NCBI RefSeq assembly: GCF_002243045.1
Contig: NZ_MBKP01000017.1
Span: 1 to 64,000 of the forward strand
Source of the DNA: Methanolobus psychrotolerans
GTDB taxonomy: Archaea; Halobacteriota; Methanosarcinia; Methanosarcinales; Methanosarcinaceae
Length of the DNA stretch: 64,000 bases
Direction of reading: 5' to 3'
Shown here: positions 16,221 through 26,855 of the stretch, one piece after another
How the letters are laid out: each line of letters starts with the position of its first letter
Numbering within the stretch: position 1 is the stretch's first letter
The notes under the pieces: model-generated
Told to the model about the DNA's origin: nothing
The model's input: only the letters and a program-made list of their open reading frames with translations
Databases searched by the model: none
Made by a program: the position numbers and the translations under genes

Positions 16221-17336
16221 ATGAACCCTATTATTCCGGATGACATCATTGAACGTGCCTACGCAGGTAAAACTACAAGGGAAGACGCGCTTTTCCTTTT
16301 AAAGGTGCCGCCTTTCAAACTTTTCGAGTTTGCTGATAGATTGCGCTATGAGACCGTAGGCGATACTGTTACTTACGTAGTCAACCGTAATATAAACTTT
16401 ACAAACCGATGTGTTGGAACATGTGGCTTCTGCGCATTCAAAAATAATAGTGGATATGTACTGGACATTCCGAAAATACTTGAAAAGGTAAAAGAAGCAG
16501 AAAGTCTTGGTGCCACAGAAGTTTGTATTCAGGGAGGATTACTTCCTGAAGTAGACATCAATTTTTACACAGACATAATAAGAGCAGTGAAAACTGAATT
16601 CCCACACATCCATACGCATGCATTCTCCCCCATGGAAGTGTATCATGCTGCAAGGCAGAGTGATATAACGATAGGAGAAGCACTGATGCACCTCAAAGAT
16701 GCAGGGCTTGATACAATGCCAGGAACTGCTGCGGAGATTCTTTCTGACAGGGTGAGGGACATCATCTGCCCCAACAAGCTCAAAACCGACGAATGGGTGG
16801 ATGTCATAACACAGGCTCACAGAGCGGGGATTAACACTACTGCCACCATCATGTATGGACACATTGAAACGATTGAAGAACGTATCGATCACATTATGCT
16901 CATAAGGGAGATACAGAAAAAGACAGGCGGTTTCCTTGAATTTGTCCCATTGACCTTTATGCCCTACAATAACAGAGTAGGCGATGAAATGATAAAGGCT
17001 GGAAGATATGCCACCCCTGGTATAGAAGATTTGCAATTGTATGCCCTTGCACGCATCATACTTAACACCCACATAAAGAATATCCAGGCAAGTTGGGTGA
17101 AGCTTGGGAAGAAACTTGCCCAGGTTGCACTTTACTGCGGGGTCAATGACCTTGGAGGAACCTTGATGGAAGAAAAAATATCCAGCTCAGCAGGTTCTAC
17201 AAATGGTCAATTCATGTCCGCACAGGAATTGGAATGGTTTATCACTTCTTCAGGAAGACAAGCACTTCAAAGAAATACAATATATAAACCAATCATCAAT
17301 ACCAATCCGGCACAGATGAAACTTAGAATTGCCTGA
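16221..17336 (+). CDS. cofH: 5-amino-6-(D-ribitylamino)uracil-tyrosine transferase, CofH (copy 1)
   Basis: A 371-aa radical SAM protein. CVGTCGFC (C64, C68, C71) lies after a ~60-residue N-terminal helical region, as in CofH and menaquinone-type MqnE/MqnC relatives. The 'LGKKLAQVALYCGVNDLGGTLMEE' block near residue 295 is family-typical. It attaches the tyrosine-derived fragment to the ribityl-uracil before CofG closes the ring. GGAGG is placed 6 nt before ATG 16221. The C-terminal 25 residues differ most from copy 2. Confidence 0.93.
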   Translation: MNPIIPDDIIERAYAGKTTREDALFLLKVPPFKLFEFADRLRYETVGDTVTYVVNRNINFTNRCVGTCGFCAFKNNSGYVLDIPKILEKVKEAESLGATEVCIQGGLLPEVDINFYTDIIRAVKTEFPHIHTHAFSPMEVYHAARQSDITIGEALMHLKDAGLDTMPGTAAEILSDRVRDIICPNKLKTDEWVDVITQAHRAGINTTATIMYGHIETIEERIDHIMLIREIQKKTGGFLEFVPLTFMPYNNRVGDEMIKAGRYATPGIEDLQLYALARIILNTHIKNIQASWVKLGKKLAQVALYCGVNDLGGTLMEEKISSSAGSTNGQFMSAQELEWFITSSGRQALQRNTIYKPIINTNPAQMKLRIA

Positions 17337-17343
17337 GGAAATG

Positions 17344-18420
17344 ATGCACCCTACAATCACCGACGATATTATCGAAAGAGCATATAGCGGAGACATCTAC
17401 AAAGAAGATGCAATGACCTTGCTTGATGCAAATCCTTTTGAGCTTTTTTCCCTTGCAAATGACCTGCGCTACGATGCAGTTGGAGACAATGTAACATACG
17501 TAACTAACCGCAACATATACCTCACAAATATGTGTGTAGGAAATTGCGGTTTTTGTGCTTTCAAGGAAAAAGAAGGATATATACTTTCAACTGAAGAGGT
17601 ACTTAAAGAAGTTGAGTGGGCAAATAATTCAGGAGCTGTGGAAGTTTGTGTCCAAGGAGGATATATACCACAACTCACCATGGATTATTATACTGAGCTC
17701 TTTGATGCCATAAAATCCAATTATCCTGCGATGAACATCCATGCTCTTTCGCCTATGGAAGTGTTCTATGCTGCCGGAATGGAAAAGATGCCACTTGAAG
17801 AAGCCTTCAGTATTTTGAAAGAATGTGGTGTAGGCACGCTGACCGGAACATCAGCAGAGATACTTGCAGACCGCGTCAGGAAGATAATCTGTCCGACCAA
17901 ACTGACAAGGCAGCAATGGATAGACACAATTGAAGCTTCACACAACGCCGGTCTTCTGACAAACTCAACCATAATGTACGGACACGTTGAAACGGCAGAG
18001 GAAAGGCTGGACCATATATTCACAATCCGGGAGATACAGCAGCGTACCAACGGCTTTACCGAACTTATCCCCATGCCTTTTATGCCATACAACAACAAGA
18101 TAGGAGAAGAAATGATGCAAAGTGGAAAATTCATGACCACTGGCATCGATGATCTTCGGTTGCATGCCATTTCAAGGATAATATTACACAAGCATATTGA
18201 CAATATACAGGCTGCATGGGTTAAGCTTGGAAAGAAATTGGCACAGGTTGCATTATTCTGCGGCGCTAATGATCTTGGGGGCACTCTTATGGAAGACAAG
18301 ATCACAGTTGCTTCCGGCGGAACAAATGGAGAATATACCCCTGCAAAGGAACTCGAGTGGATGATCCGCCAAACAGGCAGGACACCAAAAATGAGGAATG
18401 CACTTTACGAGGAAATATAA
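17344..18420 (+). CDS. cofH: CofH paralogue (copy 2), tandem with the first
   Basis: A 358-aa protein that aligns end to end with copy 1. The start is set at ATG 17344 because MHPTITDDIIERAY then lines up with copy 1 MNPIIPDDIIERAY; TGAGGAA lies just upstream, and the TTG at 17329 or ATG at 17341 are less likely. It keeps CVGNCGFC (C64, C68, C71) and the LGKKLAQVALFCGANDLGG block. Both copies look intact, so this is either redundancy or a division of labour. Its stop overlaps the cofC start (TAATG). Confidence 0.9.
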   Translation: MHPTITDDIIERAYSGDIYKEDAMTLLDANPFELFSLANDLRYDAVGDNVTYVTNRNIYLTNMCVGNCGFCAFKEKEGYILSTEEVLKEVEWANNSGAVEVCVQGGYIPQLTMDYYTELFDAIKSNYPAMNIHALSPMEVFYAAGMEKMPLEEAFSILKECGVGTLTGTSAEILADRVRKIICPTKLTRQQWIDTIEASHNAGLLTNSTIMYGHVETAEERLDHIFTIREIQQRTNGFTELIPMPFMPYNNKIGEEMMQSGKFMTTGIDDLRLHAISRIILHKHIDNIQAAWVKLGKKLAQVALFCGANDLGGTLMEDKITVASGGTNGEYTPAKELEWMIRQTGRTPKMRNALYEEI

Positions 18421-19055
18421 TGAAAGCATTGATTCCCTATAAAAGGAAAAACGCCAAATCAAGGCTTTCACCTGTACTAACACAAGAGGAACGCGAAAAA
18501 TTCGTAGAACTCATGCTAAAAGATGTGGTCTGCAGTCTTCATGATGCAGGGGTTGAGGACATAGATATACTCACAACCCTTGATAATGGCGTACCATCCG
18601 GCCTGGAGGCAAAAGTAGTACTTAACGAACATGACTTGAATGAAGCCATCAATGAATACCTGAGCCATGAGCAAAAACCAATATTCATAATAATGGCAGA
18701 TCTCCCTCTTGTAAGAGCTGAACATATAAAAGAAATAATCGCAAGGCCTGAAGATGTAGTGATCATCCCGGGAAAAGGAGGAGGAACTAACATCCTATTC
18801 ATAAAGGACCCTTCCAATTTCCACGTCAAATATTATGGCTCCAGTTTCCTTAACCACTGCAATATAGCAAAAGATAGAAAATGCTCGGTGCATATTTATG
18901 ATTCTTTCCTTTTAAGCACCGACATAGACGAACCTCATGACCTCGTTGAAATAATGCTTCATGGACATGGGAATTCCAGGGAGTATGTCATGGAAAGATT
19001 TGACATGAGAACGGGAAAGGCAAGAGCCAGAATCAGTGCTTCCGATGACGCATAA
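18420..19055 (+). CDS. cofC: 2-phospho-L-lactate guanylyltransferase CofC
   Basis: A 211-aa nucleotidyltransferase. The N-terminal 'ALIPYKRKNAKSRLSPVLT' is the CofC sugar-nucleotidyltransferase-like entry motif; 'IIMADLPLV' provides the metal-binding aspartate, and 'IPGKGGGTNILFIKDP' is the family loop. It activates 2-phospholactate with GTP to form the LPPG donor used by CofD to make F420-0. It starts at ATG 18420 inside the TAA of cofH copy 2. CofD and CofE are not in the window. Confidence 0.93.
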   Translation: MKALIPYKRKNAKSRLSPVLTQEEREKFVELMLKDVVCSLHDAGVEDIDILTTLDNGVPSGLEAKVVLNEHDLNEAINEYLSHEQKPIFIIMADLPLVRAEHIKEIIARPEDVVIIPGKGGGTNILFIKDPSNFHVKYYGSSFLNHCNIAKDRKCSVHIYDSFLLSTDIDEPHDLVEIMLHGHGNSREYVMERFDMRTGKARARISASDDA

Positions 19056-19087
19056 GCCACTTATAGTGCTTGTGCTATTAAGGCTTA
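19053..19087 (+). terminator. Hairpin at the end of the cof operon
   Basis: TAAGCC (19053-19058) pairs with GGCTTA (19082-19087), and the interior CTTATAG / CTATTAAG continues the stem around a TGCTTGTG loop. It begins at the cofC stop codon and is followed by a T-rich stretch (TTATTTTAATTTG). It could end the cof transcript or attenuate read-through into the ferredoxin-GGR pair. Confidence 0.45.
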
Positions 19088-19173
19088 CTTAATCATGTTA
19101 TTTTAATTTGCAATTCGAAAGAGATATTTTATTTAAAATATTAAGGGATGAAGTATACAAATAATAGGTGATA

Positions 19174-19350
19174 ATGGTGACTATCAACGTAAACAAATTC
19201 AAATGCGGATATTGTGGTGCATGCGTGGGCGTATGCCCGGCCGGCGCACTTGAATTGGTCGAAACCTGGATAGAAGTCAATGAGACATGTACCTCTTGTG
19301 GCATCTGTGCTAAGATATGCCCGGTTGGAGCTATTGAGGTGAAAAAGTGA
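19174..19350 (+). CDS. Small 2[4Fe-4S] ferredoxin preceding geranylgeranyl reductase
   Basis: A 58-aa protein with [12 protein letters not shown] (~11-22) and [12 protein letters not shown] (~38-49). The start is ATG 19174; AGGTGAT at 19166-19172 is its ribosome binding site, so the in-frame GTG at 19168 is not the start. The stop overlaps the GTG start of the reductase gene. In Methanosarcina acetivorans a ferredoxin encoded next to geranylgeranyl reductase is needed for complete saturation of archaeal lipids, and this gene fits that role. Confidence 0.92.
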   Translation: MVTINVNKFKCGYCGACVGVCPAGALELVETWIEVNETCTSCGICAKICPVGAIEVKK

Positions 19351-20561
19351 AGAACGAGTATGATGTAATTGTCATAGGTGCAGGCCCGGCGGGCTCAATA
19401 GCAGCAAAAACAGCTGCATTAAAAGGTCTTGACGTTCTTCTAATAGAGAAAAGACAAGAAATAGGCGATCCTGTGAGGTGTGCGGAGGGTGTCAGTAAGA
19501 TATGGTTAAGAAAACACATAGAACCTGACCACCGCTGGATCTGTGCAGATGTCAAGGGATCACGCATATATTCACCTGATGGCACTATGATCGAAATGGC
19601 AGAAGAGATTGCAGGCGGAGAAGTAGGATATGTCCTTGAACGCAAGCTCTTTGACAGGGCACTTGCCTACGAAAGCGCAAAAGCCGGTGCTGAAGTAATG
19701 GTAAAGACAAGGGCTATGGATCTGATAATGGAAAACGGTTTTGTAAGAGGTGTTAAAGTTATGCACCTTGGAGAAACATACGACATCCGTGCAAAAATCG
19801 TCATCGGTGCGGATGGTGTGGAATCAAAGGTTGGCAGATGGGCAGGCATCGATACATCTCTTAAACCGGCCGATATTGAAACCTGTGCGCAGTATCTTAT
19901 GAGTGGTACAGGAATCGATCAGAACTATTGCTATTTTTACCTTGGAAACGACATAGCACCAGCAGGTTATGTATGGATATTTCCAAAAGGCGAGGATCTT
20001 GCAAATGTCGGAATAGGAATTCTTGGCAGCAAATCCGGAGGAAAGCATGCTGTTGACTACCTGAACGAATTTGTAAAGAAGACCTACCCAAATGCCAGGA
20101 TCCTGGAAATGGATGTTGGTGGAGTGCCGGTAAGTGGTTCCATTGAAAAAACGATTGCAAATGGGCTTATGCTTATAGGAGATGCAGCCAGACAATCCGA
20201 TCCGATCACTGGCGGAGGAATTATTAATGCGATGGAAGCTGGCAAGATTGCAGGAGAAGTCGCGTATAAAGCAATATCCAAAGGTGACGTTTCAACCAAA
20301 GCTCTTCAGGAATATGAAAACAAATGGCGTTCAACAATAGGATATGAGATCGATAACAGCCTTATAGTCAAAGAAACATTTACCAGCTTTACAGATAAAG
20401 AAATAGACTCACTGGCACATTCGCTGGAAGGTGTTAACTTCTCCAGCATGAGCCTTCTTGATCTGCTGTATGCACTTTTCAGGGCAAACAAGAAACTTCT
20501 GTGGGACCTGAGAGTGCTCTTTAAGAATGTAGTTAAGTATGAACTTGACTTTGAACGCTGA
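19347..20561 (+). CDS. Digeranylgeranylglycerophospholipid reductase (geranylgeranyl reductase)
   Basis: A 404-aa flavoprotein of the GGR family. The FAD Rossmann motif [21 protein letters not shown] lies at ~7-27; [12 protein letters not shown] (~41-52) contains the conserved cysteine region. [22 protein letters not shown] near 275-296 is the family signature over the FAD. It hydrogenates the geranylgeranyl chains of archaeal membrane lipids. It starts with GTG overlapping the ferredoxin stop (GTGA). The pairing with ferredoxin is conserved in Methanosarcinales, to my knowledge. Confidence 0.92.
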   Translation: MKNEYDVIVIGAGPAGSIAAKTAALKGLDVLLIEKRQEIGDPVRCAEGVSKIWLRKHIEPDHRWICADVKGSRIYSPDGTMIEMAEEIAGGEVGYVLERKLFDRALAYESAKAGAEVMVKTRAMDLIMENGFVRGVKVMHLGETYDIRAKIVIGADGVESKVGRWAGIDTSLKPADIETCAQYLMSGTGIDQNYCYFYLGNDIAPAGYVWIFPKGEDLANVGIGILGSKSGGKHAVDYLNEFVKKTYPNARILEMDVGGVPVSGSIEKTIANGLMLIGDAARQSDPITGGGIINAMEAGKIAGEVAYKAISKGDVSTKALQEYENKWRSTIGYEIDNSLIVKETFTSFTDKEIDSLAHSLEGVNFSSMSLLDLLYALFRANKKLLWDLRVLFKNVVKYELDFER

Positions 20562-20667
20562 CTGAACACGTTTTGTGTCGGTCACTGTACTTTTTTGTAC
20601 TAATCCATATTTATAGCATAAAACACAACAATATGGAATACATATCATAAACAGTAGATTCCCGTAA

Positions 20668-22122
20668 CTAACGTCTCCAGAATTCCGGCGTTAACATCAC
20701 AATCACTGTGAATACCTCAAGTCTGCCAATCCACATATTTATTATCAGCACCAGTTTCCCGACAAATGGTACGACATCAAAGTTAGCCATAGGACCTACA
20801 AGGCCAAATCCAGGGCCTATGTTACCAAGTGTAGCTATGGAAGCTGTGATCGAGCTTACCAGGTCCAGCCCCATGAGCGAAAGAAGGGCTGTGGATACGG
20901 CAAATATCATGATATAAATAACTACAAAAGACACTATTGCTTGCATCACATCATCTGGAACGGTCTTCTCGTTGAATTTTATTGGTTTAACAGCCCTTGG
21001 ATGCACGGATTTAAACAGGGCACGCTGTGCGTATTTGAGGAGCAAAAGGATCCTTACCACCTTGATACCCCCGGAAGTTGAACCGGCACATCCGCCTACG
21101 AACATGAGTGCAAGCAGGACTATTTTTCCAGAATCCGTCCATAAGTTAAAGTCCACTGTTGCAAATCCAGTACTTGTAGTAATAGAAATAACCTGGAAAA
21201 CAGCATACCTGAAAGAATTAAAAATAGTCTCACCCATATCTTTCCAGAGACTGAAAGTCAGGACCAGCGTTGCAATGGCAATAACAAGTGAATAAAATTT
21301 GAATTCATCATCCTTAAAAAGACTTTTGCGATCTGTGTATAGTGTCCTGTAATGAAGCGCGAAGTTAGCTCCTGCAACAAACATGAAAAAAGTTATTATA
21401 CCCTCTATCAAAGGACTGTCAAATGCAGCTATACTTTGGGAATATGGGGAAAAACCACCGCAAGCCATTGTGGTGAAAGTGTGTGTAACAGCATCATATA
21501 ATGACATTTTAGCAAGTAAAAGAGCAATAACCTCTATTATGGAAATGAACACATACACCATCCATAGTATTTTTGCAGTTTCCCTAATCCTCGGTTTGAT
21601 CTTATCTTCGGTAGGACCGGGAGCTTCTGCTCTGAACAACTGCCTGCCGGCAACACCAAGCTTTGGAAGAATAGCAATAAAGAGCATGATGATGCCCATT
21701 CCTCCGATCCATTGTGTCATACTGCGCCAGAAGAGTATGCTTTGGGAATGAGTTTCTATATCCAGAAGAACAGTAGCTCCAGTCGTCGTAAAACCGGACA
21801 TTGATTCAAAAATTGCGTTAATTGGACTAAAACCATCTAACATGAAAGGAATTGAGCCGAACACAGCGGCTGCAAGCCATCCAAATGCAACAATGGCAAA
21901 TCCTTCCCTTGCTTTCCACTCAGTTGTAGCTTTATATCGATGTGAAAGCAGGATGCCAGTCATACCTGTGATGATAACTGCAGCTAAAAACGGATATAAG
22001 GAATCGCCATAATAGACAGCCACACATAAGGGAACTAGCATTATAGCCCCGAGGAACCTGAGAAGTCCTCCCAGAACATTTAGTATGACACTGTAATTCA
22101 AATACGGCACCCCGATTAGCAT
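20668..22122 (-). CDS. trkH: Potassium uptake channel subunit TrkH
   Basis: A 484-aa membrane protein of the TrkH/KtrB family. Four pore loops with the filter glycines can be seen: FTTTGATVLL, TMACGGFS, TTSTGFATV and TLGNIGPGFG. Function: K+ uptake through the cytoplasmic membrane, gated by the nucleotide-binding TrkA ring. The annotated ATG (22120-22122) directly follows the trkA stop (TGAATG). A TTG at 22099-22101 preceded by a strong GGGGTG site would give a protein 7 residues shorter (MNYSVIL...) and may be the real start. Confidence 0.93.
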   Translation of the reverse strand: MLIGVPYLNYSVILNVLGGLLRFLGAIMLVPLCVAVYYGDSLYPFLAAVIITGMTGILLSHRYKATTEWKAREGFAIVAFGWLAAAVFGSIPFMLDGFSPINAIFESMSGFTTTGATVLLDIETHSQSILFWRSMTQWIGGMGIIMLFIAILPKLGVAGRQLFRAEAPGPTEDKIKPRIRETAKILWMVYVFISIIEVIALLLAKMSLYDAVTHTFTTMACGGFSPYSQSIAAFDSPLIEGIITFFMFVAGANFALHYRTLYTDRKSLFKDDEFKFYSLVIAIATLVLTFSLWKDMGETIFNSFRYAVFQVISITTSTGFATVDFNLWTDSGKIVLLALMFVGGCAGSTSGGIKVVRILLLLKYAQRALFKSVHPRAVKPIKFNEKTVPDDVMQAIVSFVVIYIMIFAVSTALLSLMGLDLVSSITASIATLGNIGPGFGLVGPMANFDVVPFVGKLVLIINMWIGRLEVFTVIVMLTPEFWRR

Positions 22123-23457
22123 TCATTTGAAGAGTTTCTCTACTGCTGCATTTGCAGACTGCAGAGAAAATACTACTACCCGGTCACCTTCCTCTATAAC
22201 ATATTCACCACGTGGAACCACGGTGTTGTCTTTATGGACAACCATACTGACAATTGCACCAGATGGGAACTTCACATTTTTCAGAGGTTTTCCTACTATT
22301 TTTGACTTTTTAGATGCAGTATACTCAATGATCTCGGCCTTTTCACCTTCAATGGTCGTTATAGATTCAACACCATGTCCGAAAGTAAGCTTTAATACCT
22401 CATTGACCGTGGCCTGCCTGGGACTTACGGCACTGTCCACACCGACCATTTCAAAAAGGGAAACATAATCAGATCTGTCTGCTCTTGCTATGACTTTCTT
22501 CACTCCCAACTGTTTGGCAAGCAATGAGCACAAAAGGTTTTTTTCATCGCTATTGGTCACTGATATGACAACGTCCATTTCAGAAACGCCTTCATCCTTT
22601 AAGAGGTTTATATCAGTTCCATCGCCATTGAGGACCAGAACTTCCGGAAGCTCTTCAGCTATAGCTATAGATCGTTCCTTGTCAGATTCTATGATCTTCA
22701 AATCAAATTCACTCTTTGCAACCATTCTTGCAAGATAGAACCCTACGATTCCACCCCCAATTATCATCACTTTACTTCTTTTGCCGGCTTTTTCACCAAA
22801 CAGATCGCGCACTTCTTTCATTGCAGCTGGTTTTCCTATGACAACTATATGGTCATTGCCTTCTATGGTATCCTGACCATGAGGGATTATGACTTCTGCA
22901 TTCCTGAAAAGAGCACTGACGATACAGCAATTTGCAAGGTGAAGCTCCTGCATATGTTTGCCCACAAGAGAATGGTCATCAGGAACTACAAACTCCATCA
23001 TCTCGACTTTACCATCTGCAAAGTATTCCGCATCAATGGCCGAAGGAATCGCAAGTATCTTTGCAACCTCAGATGCAAGAGACAGCTCCGGACATACCAT
23101 TATATCGATACCTATCTGAGGTCGTTTGGCCACAGGCTTATCAATATAATCCGGATTACTCACCCTGGCTACCGTTTTTAATTTATCTTTATCCTTGACA
23201 ACGAGCTTGGAAGCCATGCAGGCAACTATATTAACCTCATCAGAACCCGTCACAGCCACCAACAGACCGGCTCCCTCCAGAAGATCCTGGAGTATAGACA
23301 CATTGGCACCATTCCCATGCACAACATGGACATCAAGCTCATCTACACGCTCGCATGCATCTTCGCTCTGGTCTACGACCACAACATCGTTTGTCTGGTA
23401 AAGAGCCTTAGCGATATGATAGCCAACTTCACCAGCACCAATTATTACGATTTTCAT
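22123..23457 (-). CDS. trkA: Trk potassium transport regulatory subunit TrkA
   Basis: A 444-aa cytoplasmic protein built of two RCK units in tandem. NAD-binding motifs are at the start (IIGAGEVGYHIAKAL) and near residue ~230 (IIGGGIVGFYLARMV); each is followed by a TrkA-C domain (~140-215 and ~365-444). It binds NAD(H) or ATP and gates TrkH. It is the first gene of the trkA-trkH operon; upstream 23458-23634 carries the promoter. Confidence 0.94.
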   Translation of the reverse strand: MKIVIIGAGEVGYHIAKALYQTNDVVVVDQSEDACERVDELDVHVVHGNGANVSILQDLLEGAGLLVAVTGSDEVNIVACMASKLVVKDKDKLKTVARVSNPDYIDKPVAKRPQIGIDIMVCPELSLASEVAKILAIPSAIDAEYFADGKVEMMEFVVPDDHSLVGKHMQELHLANCCIVSALFRNAEVIIPHGQDTIEGNDHIVVIGKPAAMKEVRDLFGEKAGKRSKVMIIGGGIVGFYLARMVAKSEFDLKIIESDKERSIAIAEELPEVLVLNGDGTDINLLKDEGVSEMDVVISVTNSDEKNLLCSLLAKQLGVKKVIARADRSDYVSLFEMVGVDSAVSPRQATVNEVLKLTFGHGVESITTIEGEKAEIIEYTASKKSKIVGKPLKNVKFPSGAIVSMVVHKDNTVVPRGEYVIEEGDRVVVFSLQSANAAVEKLFK

Positions 23458-23634
23458 AATATACCTTCAAAAGGCCATAAATAAGAGATTTAGATGATTA
23501 CTGAAAACAAAATTGCACAATATCCGTACTGATCCCTAAAGATTACCACATATTCGACGAAGTAATATAAATAGCTTCACGAAAAAAGGTTCTCAAAAAA
23601 TAAAATAAAAATAGAATACAATTTAATAGAAAAA

Positions 23635-24792
23635 CTACATTCCAGTCTCAAAAGCACTTTTCATTTTTTCAAAGATACCTTTGCCGCCTTTTGGGCCTTT
23701 CATATCCGACCCCCCTTCAAGTATCTGGAATTTTTTTAGTAGTTCTTTTTGCTCTCCTGTGAGCTTTGTAGGCGTTTTAACAATAATCCTGACAAGCTGA
23801 TCCCCTTGGGAGTTACCATGAAGATGAGGCATTCCCTTACCCTTCAGACGCAGTATAGAATGCGTCTGAGTTCCTGGCTTGATGCTCATTTTTACGTTTC
23901 CATGAAGAGTCGGGACCATTACATCCCCACCTAATGCAGCCATTGAGAAAGATATTGGTTGCTCGTAGAGGATATCATCACCCACCCGCTGGAACTTATC
24001 GTGTGGTTCCACATGGATCACAACATAAAGATCACCTGATGGTGCACCCGGACTTCCTTCCTCACCTTCGCCCCTTATTTTGAGACGAATCCCATTATCA
24101 GCACCTTTAGGAACTTTGACAGATATCTTACGGACCTTTTTTATCTTGCCTGTACCCTTACATGCAGGACATGGATCTTCAATAATCTCGCCTTGCCCAT
24201 GACATGAATTACAAGTAGTCGTGGACATGAACCTTCCAAAAGGAGTATTACGTGCATGCGTTACCTGTCCGGCACCCTGACATGTCGGACATCGCTTTGG
24301 TTTTGTTCCGGCTTTTGCACCAGTACCACCACATGACTCACAATTTTCAGCTCGCGGAACATTGATAGTTGTGTCAACTCCCTGAGCTGCCTGTTCAAGA
24401 GTAACGGTCAAATCATACCGAAGGTCAGAACCTCTTGAGGGACCCTGCCTTCTTTGTCCACCACCAAAACCGCCAAAGCCACCGAATATGCCACCCAGTA
24501 TGTCACCAAGATCTTCAAAGCCGCCAAAGTCTGCGTTCCTGAAGATATCTTCCTGACTATAACGGCCATCAATGCCAGCATGCCCAAACCGATCATACTG
24601 CTCTCTTTTTTCAGTATCAGAAAGAACAGCATACGCTTCGGAGATTTCTTTGAATTTTCCTTCAGCATCCGCTTCCTTGTTCTTGTCAGGATGATATTGC
24701 ATCGCAAGTTTTCTGTAAGCTTTTTTGATCTCGGATTCCGTAGCATCCTTGGATATGCCTAATATTTCATAATAATCGCGTGTTGTGGACAT
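23635..24792 (-). CDS. dnaJ: Chaperone DnaJ (Hsp40)
   Basis: A 385-aa class I DnaJ. The J-domain (1-70) has the HPD tripeptide (MQYHPDKN). A G/F-rich linker follows (~75-120: [13 protein letters not shown]). Four CxxCxGxG zinc repeats ([32 protein letters not shown]) lie at ~150-215, then the C-terminal substrate-binding domain. It delivers unfolded protein to DnaK and stimulates its ATPase. It is 102 bp downstream of dnaK, possibly with its own promoter. Archaeal Hsp70 systems are considered acquired from bacteria. Confidence 0.97.
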   Translation of the reverse strand: MSTTRDYYEILGISKDATESEIKKAYRKLAMQYHPDKNKEADAEGKFKEISEAYAVLSDTEKREQYDRFGHAGIDGRYSQEDIFRNADFGGFEDLGDILGGIFGGFGGFGGGQRRQGPSRGSDLRYDLTVTLEQAAQGVDTTINVPRAENCESCGGTGAKAGTKPKRCPTCQGAGQVTHARNTPFGRFMSTTTCNSCHGQGEIIEDPCPACKGTGKIKKVRKISVKVPKGADNGIRLKIRGEGEEGSPGAPSGDLYVVIHVEPHDKFQRVGDDILYEQPISFSMAALGGDVMVPTLHGNVKMSIKPGTQTHSILRLKGKGMPHLHGNSQGDQLVRIIVKTPTKLTGEQKELLKKFQILEGGSDMKGPKGGKGIFEKMKSAFETGM

Positions 24793-24894
24793 GGATGATT
24801 CCTGTTGTGCTATGTGTAATTATCAAATTAAAATTAAAGTAGTAAGATACATTACAAATTAAAGTATCTTACCTTGATATTATCCATGTTTTAA

Positions 24895-26748
24895 TTACTT
24901 AGTATCATCGACTACTTCATAATCGGCATCTACAATGGTTTCCTCACCAGAGTCTGCAGATGAACCAGACTCATCAGCAGAAGAGGCCGCAGATGCAGCT
25001 TCTTCCTGAGCCTTCTGGTACATTGCAGCGGATACATCGTAAACAGCAGTCTGAAGTGCTTCTGTCTTTGACTTGATAGCTTCGACATCATCGCTTTCAA
25101 TGGCAGCCTTCAGATCACTGACTGCAGCCTCAACCTTTGACTTCTGCTCAGGTGTGGCTATATCTTCTGCTTCCTTGAGAGTCTTTTCAGCGGCATTCAC
25201 AAGGGAATCAGCTGTGTTCTTAACTTCAACCTCTTCCTTGCGTTTCTTATCCTCTTCAGCATGTATTTCCGCATCCTTGACCATTTTGTCAATTTCTTCA
25301 TCTGAAAGACCGCCTGGCTTCTGGATGGATATGGACTGCTCCTTTCCGGTCCCCTTGTCCTTTGCAGTGACATGCAGGATACCATTGGCATCAATATCAA
25401 ATGTAACTTCAATCTGTGGAATACCCCTTGGTGCAGGAGGAATTCCATCAAGAATGAATCTTCCAAGAGTCTTGTTACCAGATGCTATACCCCTCTCACC
25501 CTGAAGCACATGGATCTCAACGGATGGCTGGCTGTCAGCGGCAGTAGAGAATATCTGACTCTTCTTAGTTGGAATGGTTGTGTTCCTTTCAATGAGAGGT
25601 GTTGATACGCCTCCGAGGGTTTCAATACCAAGAGTCAATGGATTCACATCAAGAAGAAGTACATCATGAACCTCTCCACCAAGTACACCGGCCTGTATTG
25701 CCGCACCAACTGCTACAGCTTCATCCGGATTTATGTTCTTATATGGATCCTTATCGGTTGCCTTCTTCACTGCTTCTGCTACAGCAGGCATCCTTGTGGA
25801 ACCTCCGACAAGAAGTACTCTGTCAAGGTCCTTTGCAGTAAGCTTTGCATCTTTCATTGCCTGATTGACAGATACCATGGTCCTGTCAAGCAGGTCAGAA
25901 GTCATCTTCTCAAACTGTGCCCTTGTGAGATCGATATCAATGTGTTTTGGCTGTCCATTGGCATCTGCAGTAATGAATGGAAGATTGACGTTTGTGGAAG
26001 ATACACCTGAAAGTTCGATCTTTGCTTTTTCAGCAGCATCCTTAAGGCGCTGTAATGCTGCCTTGTCCTTGGAAAGGTCGATACCTTCAGTCTTCTTGAA
26101 CTCCTCAGTAAGGTAGTCTACGATCCTTTGGTCAAAGTCATCTCCACCAAGATGAGTGTCCCCACTTGTTGAAAGAACTTCAAATACTCCACCACCAAGC
26201 TCAAGGATGGATACATCAAAAGTACCGCCTCCAAGGTCGTAGATGAGAATCTTGTGATCTTCCTCGTCCCTATCAAGACCATAGGCAAGAGCCGCTGCGG
26301 TTGGCTCGTTGATAATCCTCATAACTTCAAGGCCGGCAATGGTACCTGCATCCTTTGTAGCTTGCCTCTGTGAATCATTGAAGTATGCAGGAACAGTGAT
26401 TACTGCCTGTGTAATGGTTTCTCCAAGGTAAGCCTCTGCATCTTCTTTCAACTTACGCAGTATCATTGCAGATATCTCCTGAGGAGAATACTCTTTATCA
26501 CTAAGCTTCACGCGATAATTAGACTCTCCCATATGCCTTTTGATAGAGCTTACACTGTTTTCTGCGTTGGTAATAAGCTGCCTTTTGGCAACCTGACCTA
26601 CCAGTTTCTCACCCTTCTTTGAGAAACCAACAACGGAAGGAGTTGTTCTTCCTCCCTCTGCATTCGGAAGAATTGTTGGTTCTCCACCTTCGATAACAGC
26701 CATACAGGAATTTGTAGTTCCCAGATCAATTCCCAATATCTTTCCCAT
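24895..26748 (-). CDS. dnaK: Chaperone DnaK (Hsp70)
   Basis: A 617-aa Hsp70. The ATPase domain (1-~370) shows [27 protein letters not shown] and [11 protein letters not shown]; the substrate domain begins with [14 protein letters not shown] and contains a lid rich in charged residues. The tail ends in [14 protein letters not shown], close to bacterial DnaK C-termini. ATP-dependent folding chaperone working with DnaJ and GrpE, whose genes flank it. The length is typical of Gram-positive-type DnaK, in line with lateral acquisition. Confidence 0.98.
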   Translation of the reverse strand: MGKILGIDLGTTNSCMAVIEGGEPTILPNAEGGRTTPSVVGFSKKGEKLVGQVAKRQLITNAENSVSSIKRHMGESNYRVKLSDKEYSPQEISAMILRKLKEDAEAYLGETITQAVITVPAYFNDSQRQATKDAGTIAGLEVMRIINEPTAAALAYGLDRDEEDHKILIYDLGGGTFDVSILELGGGVFEVLSTSGDTHLGGDDFDQRIVDYLTEEFKKTEGIDLSKDKAALQRLKDAAEKAKIELSGVSSTNVNLPFITADANGQPKHIDIDLTRAQFEKMTSDLLDRTMVSVNQAMKDAKLTAKDLDRVLLVGGSTRMPAVAEAVKKATDKDPYKNINPDEAVAVGAAIQAGVLGGEVHDVLLLDVNPLTLGIETLGGVSTPLIERNTTIPTKKSQIFSTAADSQPSVEIHVLQGERGIASGNKTLGRFILDGIPPAPRGIPQIEVTFDIDANGILHVTAKDKGTGKEQSISIQKPGGLSDEEIDKMVKDAEIHAEEDKKRKEEVEVKNTADSLVNAAEKTLKEAEDIATPEQKSKVEAAVSDLKAAIESDDVEAIKSKTEALQTAVYDVSAAMYQKAQEEAASAASSADESGSSADSGEETIVDADYEVVDDTK

Positions 26749-26855
26749 AATATAACCTCTTTTGTGAATTCATTATAATTGCAACTGATAATTGTACTTT
26801 ATTTCTATTGAAGATATCCTTTACAAGGATTAAAGTTCTACAACTGTGTTAAGGA

